7,715 nt of DNA from Planctomycetota bacterium (GTDB lineage Bacteria > Planctomycetota > UBA1135 > UBA2386): NCBI GenBank assembly GCA_947455805.1, contig CANGSN010000128.1:1-7715 (forward strand), in the 5' to 3' direction. The translations under genes and the position numbers were made by a program. Each line of letters begins with the position of its first letter. The stretch's first letter is position 1. This document shows, in pieces, positions 1-5,979 of this stretch. The notes under the pieces were generated by a model. That model did no database searches, had not been told where the DNA came from, and was given only the letters and a program-made list of their open reading frames with translations.

Positions 1-1634
1 CGGTTGCTCTCCTTCGTCGCCGTGATCGAGCGATCGACGGCCGCACCGCCGGCGGTGGCGCGGTTGCTGGTCTCTTCGGCGATCGTGTTGGCGTTGCCGG
101 CGTTCTTCGCGATCAGCCGGATGCTCTCGGTCAGCTGGTCGACGGAGGCGGTCATCTCCTCGACCGTCGCGGCGTTGGTCTGCGACGCCTCCGACAGGCT
201 GCTCGACGCGTTGCTGATGGTCCCGGCACTCTGCGTGAACTGGTCGGCGCCTTCCTTGATCTGGACGATGATGCCGCGCAGGTCCTTGATCATGCGGCGC
301 AGCCCTTCGCCGAGCTGGCCGATCGGATCGCTGCCGGCCACGTCCTGGGTGGCCGTCAGGTTGCCCTTCGCCGCCAGGTCGACCGCCTGCAGCAGCGCGT
401 CGACCTTCTGCCGCAGCACCGACGAAGCCTCCGCCTCCGCCATCGCCTTGCGCTCGATGTCCGCCTGCATGCGACGCTGCTGCGTCACCAGCTCCCAGTT
501 GACCACCGCGCCGGCGAACTGGCCGTGTTGGTCGAACAGGCCCGAGGCACTCAGCGAGATAACCTCGTCGCCGAGCGGGAACTCGGCCGTGTGGTTGCGA
601 CCGCGCAGGCTCTGCAGCAGCCCGCGCTGGTGCGCCGGGTTCTTGTGGAAGCGGTCGATCGACACCCCGACCACCTGGTCGGCGCGCACGCCGAACTTCG
701 CGTTCAGCAGGCTGTCGAGCTGCCGCAGGGTGTGCTGCGACTTGGTGTTGCCGTAGACGATCTTGAAGCTCGAATCGCACACCAGGATGTTCGTCGCCAC
801 AGCCTCCATGGCGCCGGCGGCCCGCTGCGCGTCCCGCTGGGCAGCCCGCTGCGTGGTGATGTCGCTGGCGAACTTGACGACCTTCACCGGTCGGCCGCTG
901 CGGTCGAGCACCGGGAAGTAGGTGGCGCGCAGCCAGAGCTCGCGGCCACCGCGCGCGACGCGCTGGAACTCGCCGCTCTCGGCCTCGCCGCGTGCGAGCT
1001 TGCTCCAGAACGCCGTGTAGTCGGCGCTCTTCGCGATCTCGGCAGGGACGAACATGCGATGGTGCTGGCCACGCACTTCCGCCAGCGTGTAGCCCATCGT
1101 CTCGAGGAACACGGGGTTCGCGTTCTGCACGATGCCGTCGAGCCCGAACTCGATCATCGCCTGCTGCTGGCTCATGCCGTCGACCAGCTTCGCGAACTCG
1201 TCGGCGCGCACGTCGGCCTGGCGACGCTGCGTCGTCACCGTCCACGTGACCACGGCGCCCGCGAAGGCACCGTCCGCATCCGGCATGGCGACGGCGTTCC
1301 ACTCGACCCAGTCGCGGCCGATCTTCGTCTCGGCATGCCAACGCCGCGTCGCCATCGACGTGAGTTCGACGGCCTTGTGGGTGCCGTCGCAGAGCAGCGA
1401 CGAGAACGGACTGCCGACCACCTGCTCCGGCCGCAGGCTGGTGGCCTCGAGCAGGCTCGCCGCCAGGCCCTGCAGGCCCTCGAGGGCGTGCCGGTTGGCG
1501 AACACGATCTGCAACTGCTGGTCGAGAACGAACACGCTGCTCGACGCGACGTCGAGTGCGCGGCCGGTGTCGAAGACGGGCTTCTTGCCGACGGACTTCC
1601 CGCGCGAGGCGGGCCGCTTGGTCTTGGTGGTCAT
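1..1634 (-). CDS. Methyl-accepting chemotaxis protein with three PAS domains, soluble (partial, 3' end outside window)
   Basis: This is a chemoreceptor that would sense a cytoplasmic signal through PAS domains and control the CheA kinase through CheW. The reading frame is open from ATG at 1634 to the window edge and gives 544 residues with no stop. No hydrophobic stretch long enough for a membrane segment is visible, so the receptor should be cytoplasmic. Domains in order are: basic N-terminus (1-20), PAS-like 1 (about 25-137), PAS 2 of the aerotaxis/TarH style ending in KVVKFASDIT (about 155-262), PAS-like 3 (about 278-385), a HAMP-like helical segment with GNLTATQD and DPIGQLGEGLRRMI (about 405-458), then the start of the methyl-accepting coiled coil with SLSEASQTNAATVEEMTASV (from about 459). 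The conserved CheA/CheW-binding hairpin tip lies beyond the window. The start is supported by AAGGAG five bases upstream, inside the end of cheW. PAS 1 and PAS 3 look like an internal duplication. The ligand or cofactor is not evident. Confidence 0.9.
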   Translation of the reverse strand, partial: MTTKTKRPASRGKSVGKKPVFDTGRALDVASSSVFVLDQQLQIVFANRHALEGLQGLAASLLEATSLRPEQVVGSPFSSLLCDGTHKAVELTSMATRRWHAETKIGRDWVEWNAVAMPDADGAFAGAVVTWTVTTQRRQADVRADEFAKLVDGMSQQQAMIEFGLDGIVQNANPVFLETMGYTLAEVRGQHHRMFVPAEIAKSADYTAFWSKLARGEAESGEFQRVARGGRELWLRATYFPVLDRSGRPVKVVKFASDITTQRAAQRDAQRAAGAMEAVATNILVCDSSFKIVYGNTKSQHTLRQLDSLLNAKFGVRADQVVGVSIDRFHKNPAHQRGLLQSLRGRNHTAEFPLGDEVISLSASGLFDQHGQFAGAVVNWELVTQQRRMQADIERKAMAEAEASSVLRQKVDALLQAVDLAAKGNLTATQDVAGSDPIGQLGEGLRRMIKDLRGIIVQIKEGADQFTQSAGTISNASSSLSEASQTNAATVEEMTASVDQLTESIRLIAKNAGNANTIAEETSNRATAGGAAVDRSITATKESN

Positions 1635-1636
1635 CG

Positions 1637-2236
1637 TCACTCCTTCCCTCCGGTCCCCTGGTGGTCGATCCGGCTGAGATCACTTCCGATCAACAGGCGG
1701 GCCATGTCGAGCAGGATCAGCAGCCGGTCCTTCCGGCGAGCCAGTCCCAATACGTAGTCCTTGCCGACGCCGGCCAACGAGGCCGGTGGCGGCGAGATCT
1801 CCTCGGGCGTGAGCCGCAGCACCTCCGACACGCCGTCGACGACGACGCCGACCGTGCGGCCGTGCAGGTTCATGACGACGATCCGCGTCGCCTCGTTGGC
1901 GGCGCGCTCGGGCAGGCCGAAGCGGCGCCGGAGGTTCAGGATCGGGATGACGTTGCCGCGCAGGTTGATCACGCCCAGCACGTGCTCCGGCACCTCGGGC
2001 ACCTGCGTGATGCAACCCACCAGGATGATCTCCTGGACGGTCATGATGTCGACGCCGTACTCCTCGTCGCCGAGGCGGAAGCTGACCACCTGCGACGTGC
2101 GACCGTCCTTGCCGATCAGGGTGCCGACCGAACGCGGTGGCGCGCTCGCTGGCGACTCGGGCGGGGTCGCGACCGCGGTGGTCGCTTGGACGGGCTGGCC
2201 AGGATTGGCCGTGGTGGTCGACAAGGTTGCAGTCAT
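1637..2236 (-). CDS. cheW: CheW-type chemotaxis adaptor protein
   Basis: This is a cytoplasmic scaffold protein that links chemoreceptors to the CheA kinase. The 199-residue product has a flexible Pro/Ala/Thr-rich N-terminus (about residues 1-45) followed by one CheW domain (about 46-185). The domain shows VVSFRLGDEEYGVDI, VPEHVLGVINLRGNVIPIL (the typical NLRG signature), VVDGVSEVLRL and YVLGLARRKDRLLILLD. I chose ATG at 2236 because GGAGAG precedes it at usable spacing. An in-frame GTG at 2308 would add 24 residues but has no properly spaced ribosome binding site. The gene ends two bases before the adjacent chemoreceptor, so the pair probably works together. No cheA, cheB or cheR is in the window, so this pair either belongs to a larger cluster on the left or feeds a kinase encoded elsewhere. 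The N-terminal tail is longer than in a minimal CheW of about 150-170 residues. Confidence 0.93.
   Translation of the reverse strand: MTATLSTTTANPGQPVQATTAVATPPESPASAPPRSVGTLIGKDGRTSQVVSFRLGDEEYGVDIMTVQEIILVGCITQVPEVPEHVLGVINLRGNVIPILNLRRRFGLPERAANEATRIVVMNLHGRTVGVVVDGVSEVLRLTPEEISPPPASLAGVGKDYVLGLARRKDRLLILLDMARLLIGSDLSRIDHQGTGGKE
1640..1645 (-). promoter_or_regulatory. Ribosome binding site of the chemoreceptor gene, inside the cheW 3' end
   Basis: AAGGAG on the minus strand lies five bases before the ATG at 1634 and is part of the last codons of cheW. With only two bases between the cheW stop and this start, the two genes are almost certainly cotranscribed and probably translationally coupled. 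Confidence 0.75.
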
Positions 2237-2366
2237 CGGGGCGCTCTCCGCCGTCGTTCGGATGCGCGACGGAAGGGCGACGAGGCGCGAGCCACTCTCA
2301 GGGCTCACCCTTGCGGATTTCCCCGCGCCTCACCTACCCTGCCACGCTCTCCAACTCGGCAGAGGG

Positions 2367-2391
2367 ATGTCGGCGGAACGGGCCAACTTTG
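2367..2391 (-). promoter_or_regulatory. Possible sigma28 (flagellar)-like promoter upstream of cheW, spacing two bases short
   Basis: On the minus strand CAAAGTTG (2384-2391) is followed after nine bases by GCCGACAT (2367-2374). The flagellar sigma consensus is TAAAGTTT, 11 bases, GCCGATAA. The half sites match at 6 of 8 and 6 of 8 positions, but the spacer is two bases shorter than usual. The site lies 130 bases before the chosen cheW start. It may be a chance match and is listed because the downstream genes are chemotaxis genes. Confidence 0.2.
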
Positions 2392-2422
2392 TGGACGAGG
2401 CTTCCCCCTACGACCTTTGCGG

Positions 2423-2442
2423 GGCGGCGACGTTGCGCCGCC
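2423..2442 (-). terminator. Second hairpin downstream of guaA
   Basis: This is a perfect 7-bp stem, GGCGGCG with CGCCGCC, around a 6-base loop, six bases beyond the first hairpin on the guaA transcript. It is followed by CCGCAAAGG and not by a U-run. It is a probable transcript-end structure between the guaBA and cheW units, both read on the minus strand. Confidence 0.4.
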
Positions 2443-2448
2443 TTTCCG

Positions 2449-2467
2449 GCGCGCGAACGACGCGCGC
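2449..2467 (-). terminator. Hairpin at the guaA stop codon (first of two)
   Basis: This is a perfect 7-bp inverted repeat, GCGCGCG (2449-2455) and CGCGCGC (2461-2467), around a 5-base loop. It begins at the last base of the guaA TAG stop. No U-tract follows on the transcript, so it is not a classical intrinsic terminator. It could protect the mRNA 3' end or form a terminator together with the next hairpin. Confidence 0.4.
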
Positions 2468-4035
2468 TACTCCCACTCGATCGTCGCCGGCGGCTTGCTG
2501 GAGATGTCGAGGCAGACGCGGGAGAAGACCTTCACCTCGTTCAGGATGCGGTTGCTGATGCGCTTCAGCACCGGCGTCGGCAGCAGCTCCCAGTCGGCGG
2601 TCATCGCGTCCTGGCTCGACACCAGGCGCAGCACGCACACGTCCTCGTAGACGCGCGCGTCGCCCTTCACGCCGACGGTCTTCTGTGGCACGTAGACCGC
2701 GAAGTACTGCCAGAGGCCCTTGTGCAGCCCGTTCTGCTCGACCTCTTCGCGCACGATGCGATCGGCACCGCGCAGCGGTTCGAGCTTCGCACGCGTGACG
2801 TCGCCGAGGCAACGCACCGCCAGGCCCGGGCCCGGGAACGGCTGGCGATCGACCAGCGAACTCGGCAGCCCGAGCTCGCGACCGAGTGCACGCACTTCGT
2901 CCTTGAACAAGTCGCGCAGCGGTTCGACCAACGTCAGGTCGAGGTCCTTCGGCAGGCCACCGACGTTGTGGTGGCTCTTGATCGTCGAGGTGGCGCCGCC
3001 GTGCGCGGCGACCGATTCGATCACGTCGGGATACAGCGTGCCCTGGCCGAGGAACTTCGCGTGCACGCTGCGCTTCGCCTCGTCGCGGAACACGTCGACG
3101 AAGACCTTGCCGATGATCTTGCGCTTCCTCTCCGGGTCGCTGACGCCCGCCAGCTCGCCGAGGAAGCGTTCGCTCGCGTCCACCACCTTCAGGTCCATGT
3201 GGTAGTGGTCGCGGAACAGCGACTCGACGCCTTCGCGTTCGCCGGCGCGCAGCAGGCCGTTGTCGACGAACACGCAGTGCAGGCGCTTGCCGATCGCGCG
3301 ATGGATCAGCACCGCGGCGACCGAGCTGTCGACGCCGCCGGACAGGCCCATGACGACCTCGCCCTGCTCGCCGACCAGCTGCTCGACCGCGGCGATCTTG
3401 GTGTCGACGAGGTTGCCCGGGTTCCAGTTCGTGCTGCAGCGGGCGACGCCGAGCACGAAGTTCTTCAGCATCGTGCCGCCGTCCTGCGTGTGCGCGACCT
3501 CCGGATGGAACTGCAGCCCGAAGAAGCGGCGCTTGCGGTCGGCGACGACGGCGAACGGGCACGGTTCGCTCTTGGCGAGCACCTGGAAGCCAGGGCCGAG
3601 GCGCGCGACCTTGTCGCCGTGCGACATCCAGACGATGCCGTTCTGGCGCACGCCGGCGAGCAGGTCCTGCGCGTCCATCACCTGCAGCTCGGTGCGCCCG
3701 TACTCGGCGCCTTCCTTCGCCGGCGTGACCTCGCCGCCGGTGTGCTGGCTCATCCACTGCAGGCCGTAGCAGATGCCGAGCACCGGCACGCCCTGCTCGA
3801 GGATCTTGCTGTCCAGCTGCGGCGCGTCGTGCTCGTAGACCGAGCGCGGACCGCCGCTCAGGATCACTGCCTGCGGGCGCATGTGCTGGAACGTGAACAT
3901 CGCGCGCTCGGGCACGGTGATGCGCGAGTAGACAGAGAGCTCGCGCACGCGGCGCGCGATCAGTTGGCAGTATTGCGCGCCGAAGTCGACGATCAGGACG
4001 CCGCCGCTCGGACCTTGCTGTTCGTGCTGGCTCAT
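2467..4035 (-). CDS. guaA: GMP synthase (glutamine-hydrolysing)
   Basis: This enzyme converts XMP to GMP with ATP and glutamine, the last step of de novo GMP synthesis in the cytoplasm. The 522-residue product matches the usual family length of about 510-525. Residues about 12-200 form the class I glutamine amidotransferase domain: VLIVDFGAQY near the start, nucleophile Cys89 in GICYGLQ, and His177/Glu179 in FHPEV complete the triad. Residues about 225-400 form the ATP pyrophosphatase domain, with the P-loop SGGVDSS at 232-238. The C-terminal dimerisation domain contains RQPFPGPGLAVR and ends in PPATIEWE, a typical GuaA end. Its ATG overlaps the guaB stop as ATGA, and only a weak ribosome binding site is visible, so translation probably depends on coupling to guaB. 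All key catalytic motifs are intact. Confidence 0.98.
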   Translation of the reverse strand: MSQHEQQGPSGGVLIVDFGAQYCQLIARRVRELSVYSRITVPERAMFTFQHMRPQAVILSGGPRSVYEHDAPQLDSKILEQGVPVLGICYGLQWMSQHTGGEVTPAKEGAEYGRTELQVMDAQDLLAGVRQNGIVWMSHGDKVARLGPGFQVLAKSEPCPFAVVADRKRRFFGLQFHPEVAHTQDGGTMLKNFVLGVARCSTNWNPGNLVDTKIAAVEQLVGEQGEVVMGLSGGVDSSVAAVLIHRAIGKRLHCVFVDNGLLRAGEREGVESLFRDHYHMDLKVVDASERFLGELAGVSDPERKRKIIGKVFVDVFRDEAKRSVHAKFLGQGTLYPDVIESVAAHGGATSTIKSHHNVGGLPKDLDLTLVEPLRDLFKDEVRALGRELGLPSSLVDRQPFPGPGLAVRCLGDVTRAKLEPLRGADRIVREEVEQNGLHKGLWQYFAVYVPQKTVGVKGDARVYEDVCVLRLVSSQDAMTADWELLPTPVLKRISNRILNEVKVFSRVCLDISSKPPATIEWE

Positions 4036-5489
4036 GCTTCGCCGCTGTAGTTCGGCGCTTCCTTGGTGATCTGGATGTCGTGCGGGTGCGACTCGCGCAG
4101 GCCGGCCGCGGTGACGCGCAGGAACTTCGCCTTCGCCGCCAGCTCGCGCAGCGTGCGCGCGCCGTTGTAGCCCATGCCGGAGCGCAGGCCGCCGACCAGC
4201 TGGTAGACGAAGTCGGCGACGGCGCCCTTCCAGGGCACCATGCCCTCGACGCCCTCCGGCACGAACTTCATCTTGTCCTTCACGTCGCCCTGCGCGTAGC
4301 GATCGGCCGAGCCCTGCTCCATGGCGCCGAGCGAGCCCATGCCGCGCACCGCCTTGAACTGGCGCCCGCGGAACAGGATCGACTCGCCGGGCGATTCCTC
4401 GAGGCCCGCCAGCATCGAGCCGAGCATGACGCTCGACGCGCCGGCGGCCAGCGCCTTGACGATGTCGCCGCTCTGCTTGATGCCGCCGTCGGCGATCACC
4501 GGCACGTCGGCCGGGCCGCACGCCTTCATCGCTTCGAGCACCGCGGTCAGCTGCGGCACGCCGCAGCCGGTGACGATGCGCGTGGTGCAGATCGAGCCCG
4601 GACCGATGCCGACCTTGACGCCGTCGGCGCCGGCGTCGACCAGCGCCTTCGCGCCGTCGGTGGTCGCGACGTTGCCGGCGATCACCGGGATGCGGCACGC
4701 CTTCTTGATGGCGACGACGGTGTCGATGACGTTCTTGCTGTGGCCGTGCGCGGTGTCGACGACGACGACGTCGCAGCCCGCTTCGACCAGGCGCTTCACG
4801 CGCTCGAGGTCGTGCACGCCGACCGCCGCACCGACCAGCAGGCGCCCGCGCCCGTCGCGCGCCGCCGAGGGAAACTCCTCGGTGCCGCGGATGTCCTTCA
4901 TCGTGATCAACCCGGCGAGCTTGCCGTCGGGATGCACGAGGATCAGCTTCTCGACCTTGTTCTGGCGCAGGATCTGCCGCGCCTGGTCGAGCGTCGTGCC
5001 CGGCTGCGCCACGACCAGGTTCTGCCTGGTCATCACCGCGCCGACCTTGGTGTCGCGGTTGTCGACGAAGCGCAGGTCGCGGTGCGTCAGGATGCCGACG
5101 ACGACGCGCTGGGCGTCGACGACCGGCAGGCCGCTGATCTTGTGCGCCGCCATCAGGTCCTTGGCGCGGCCGACGCTGTCCTCGACGGCGAGCGCCACCG
5201 GGTCCTGGATCACGCCGTTGGCCGAGCGCTTGACCTTGTCGACCTCGCCGACCTGCCGTTCGACCGACAGGTTCTTGTGCACGATGCCGATGCCGCCTTG
5301 CTGGGCGAGCGCCACCGCCATGCGCGATTCGGTGACGGTGTCCATCGCGGCGCCGACGATCGGCACCTGCAATTCGACCCCGCGGCACAGGCGGGTCTTG
5401 GTCTCGACGTCGCGCGGCAGGGCCGAGGCCATCTGCGGCACCAGCAAGACGTCGTCGTAGGTGAGGCCTTCGCCGAGGAACTCCGCCAA
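4032..5489 (-). CDS. guaB: IMP dehydrogenase
   Basis: This enzyme oxidises IMP to XMP with NAD+, the first committed and usually rate-limiting step towards GMP. With a TTG start at 5489 the product is 485 residues, close to the typical bacterial 485-490. Visible features are the N-terminal LTYDDVLLVP, two CBS domains inserted at about residues 95-205, catalytic Cys301 in GPGSICTTR, the IMP-binding ADGGIKQSGD, the flap-region RGMGSLGAM and the C-terminal LRESHPHDIQITKEAPNY. The TTG start is chosen because GGAGA lies eight bases upstream, the protein then begins MAEFLGEGLTYDDV as family members do, and a sigma70-like promoter sits just upstream. An ATG at 5561 would add 24 residues without family resemblance and would lie upstream of that promoter. 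The gene overlaps guaA by four bases, forming a guaBA operon. Confidence 0.97.
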   Translation of the reverse strand: MAEFLGEGLTYDDVLLVPQMASALPRDVETKTRLCRGVELQVPIVGAAMDTVTESRMAVALAQQGGIGIVHKNLSVERQVGEVDKVKRSANGVIQDPVALAVEDSVGRAKDLMAAHKISGLPVVDAQRVVVGILTHRDLRFVDNRDTKVGAVMTRQNLVVAQPGTTLDQARQILRQNKVEKLILVHPDGKLAGLITMKDIRGTEEFPSAARDGRGRLLVGAAVGVHDLERVKRLVEAGCDVVVVDTAHGHSKNVIDTVVAIKKACRIPVIAGNVATTDGAKALVDAGADGVKVGIGPGSICTTRIVTGCGVPQLTAVLEAMKACGPADVPVIADGGIKQSGDIVKALAAGASSVMLGSMLAGLEESPGESILFRGRQFKAVRGMGSLGAMEQGSADRYAQGDVKDKMKFVPEGVEGMVPWKGAVADFVYQLVGGLRSGMGYNGARTLRELAAKAKFLRVTAAGLRESHPHDIQITKEAPNYSGEA

Positions 5490-5497
5490 AGTCGCTT

Positions 5498-5502
5498 TCT
5501 CC
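5498..5502 (-). promoter_or_regulatory. Ribosome binding site that decides the TTG start of guaB
   Basis: GGAGA on the minus strand lies eight bases before TTG at 5489. It is the only well-placed purine-rich site near the point where homology to IMP dehydrogenases begins. Confidence 0.65.
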
Positions 5503-5526
5503 GGAACGGGTCGGGAAAGCGGCGAG

Positions 5527-5556
5527 AGCCTAGCGGCGCCTCCCGGCGACTGCCAA
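5527..5556 (-). promoter_or_regulatory. Sigma70-like promoter of guaBA
   Basis: On the minus strand TTGGCA (5551-5556; 5 of 6 matches to the -35 consensus) is followed after 18 bases by TAGGCT (5527-5532; TA...T conserved, a weak -10). Transcription would begin near 5520, leaving a leader of about 30 bases before the TTG start. That leader is too short for a riboswitch. The match is by eye only. Confidence 0.45.
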
Positions 5557-5604
5557 CGCATGGCTCGGGATTCCTCACCGCCGCTGCGCACCCGCCCCGC
5601 CGGC

Positions 5605-5630
5605 CTGCCCGGCGTCAGCGACGCCGGCAG
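5605..5630 (-). terminator. Strong hairpin directly behind the lipoprotein gene
   Basis: The minus strand folds as an 11-base arm (5620-5630) and a 12-base arm (5605-5616) around a 3-base loop. The stem is about 11 bp with one bulged G and has the perfect core CCGGCGTC/GACGCCGG. It starts one base after the TGA stop of the preceding gene. No U-run follows. It probably ends or stabilises the pgi transcript and separates it from guaBA. Confidence 0.5.
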
Positions 5631-5631
5631 A

Positions 5632-5979
5632 TCAACGCCCCCGCAGCAAGCCCACCACGTCCCAGGACAACACCGGCATGCCTGGCTGCACCTGCAGCGA
5701 ACGCTCCAGAGTCCGTTCGCCAGCGACCAACCGGAGCAGCACCGGGCCTGGGGGGAGCGACACGGCGACACCGGTGCACTGCGTCGCGAGGTCGCGGCGC
5801 TCGCCACTCTCGTGCGCGACCTGTAGGCGCGCGGGTGCCGGCAGCGCCGGCTCGAACTCGATGGTCAGTGGCACCGCGTCGGGTTCCTCGCTTCGCGGCG
5901 CCTGAGGCACCGCCGGCGGCGAGCCCGCACAGGCGCCGGCGAGCAGGGCCACGAGCAGCCGCGAACGACCTGTGCGCAT
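5632..5979 (-). CDS. Small putative lipoprotein of unknown function, coupled to pgi
   Basis: I do not recognise this 115-residue protein. Its N-terminus looks like a lipoprotein signal: Arg at 2, 5 and 7, a hydrophobic run LLVALLAG, then Cys17 in LAGACAGS. The residue at -3 is Ala rather than the preferred Leu, so the lipobox is weak. A Pro/Ala-rich linker (about 18-38) follows, then a short region (about 38-110) with alternating hydrophobic residues that suggests beta strands, with one further Cys at 68. Its ATG overlaps the pgi stop by one base (TGATG) and no ribosome binding site is visible, so it is probably translated by coupling to pgi. A strong hairpin follows its stop at once. The hydrophobic start followed by a low-complexity linker and the tight junction support a real gene. 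A role is not deducible, and a link to glycolysis is not implied, since the product would be exported. Confidence 0.7.
   Translation of the reverse strand: MRTGRSRLLVALLAGACAGSPPAVPQAPRSEEPDAVPLTIEFEPALPAPARLQVAHESGERRDLATQCTGVAVSLPPGPVLLRLVAGERTLERSLQVQPGMPVLSWDVVGLLRGR

Noticed and set aside
525..1757. Open frame of 410 codons on the plus strand opposite the chemoreceptor
   Set aside because: It is a shadow of the chemoreceptor, which shows clear PAS, HAMP and MCP motifs on the minus strand.
2237..2308. GTG start of cheW at 2308 giving 24 extra residues
   Set aside because: No ribosome binding site is at proper distance and the extra residues resemble no CheW. The ATG at 2236 has GGAGAG upstream. 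It is not fully excluded.
2290..2330. Sigma54-type promoter (TGGCAG) upstream of cheW
   Set aside because: A TGGCAG is present on the minus strand but no TTGC-type -12 box occurs at the required spacing.
2137..4050. Open frame of 637 codons on the plus strand opposite guaA
   Set aside because: It is antisense to guaA and cheW with a low-complexity Arg/Ala/Val composition. It has no recognisable domain and no credible ribosome binding site was noted.
2467..5388. Apparent 973-residue product on the minus strand ending in GuaA
   Set aside because: The N-terminal half is guaB read in the wrong frame. True GuaA begins at the ATG at 4035.
5489..5526. Possible purine or guanine-responsive riboswitch in the guaB leader
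   Set aside because: The inferred leader is only about 30 bases and shows no paired architecture of a known riboswitch.
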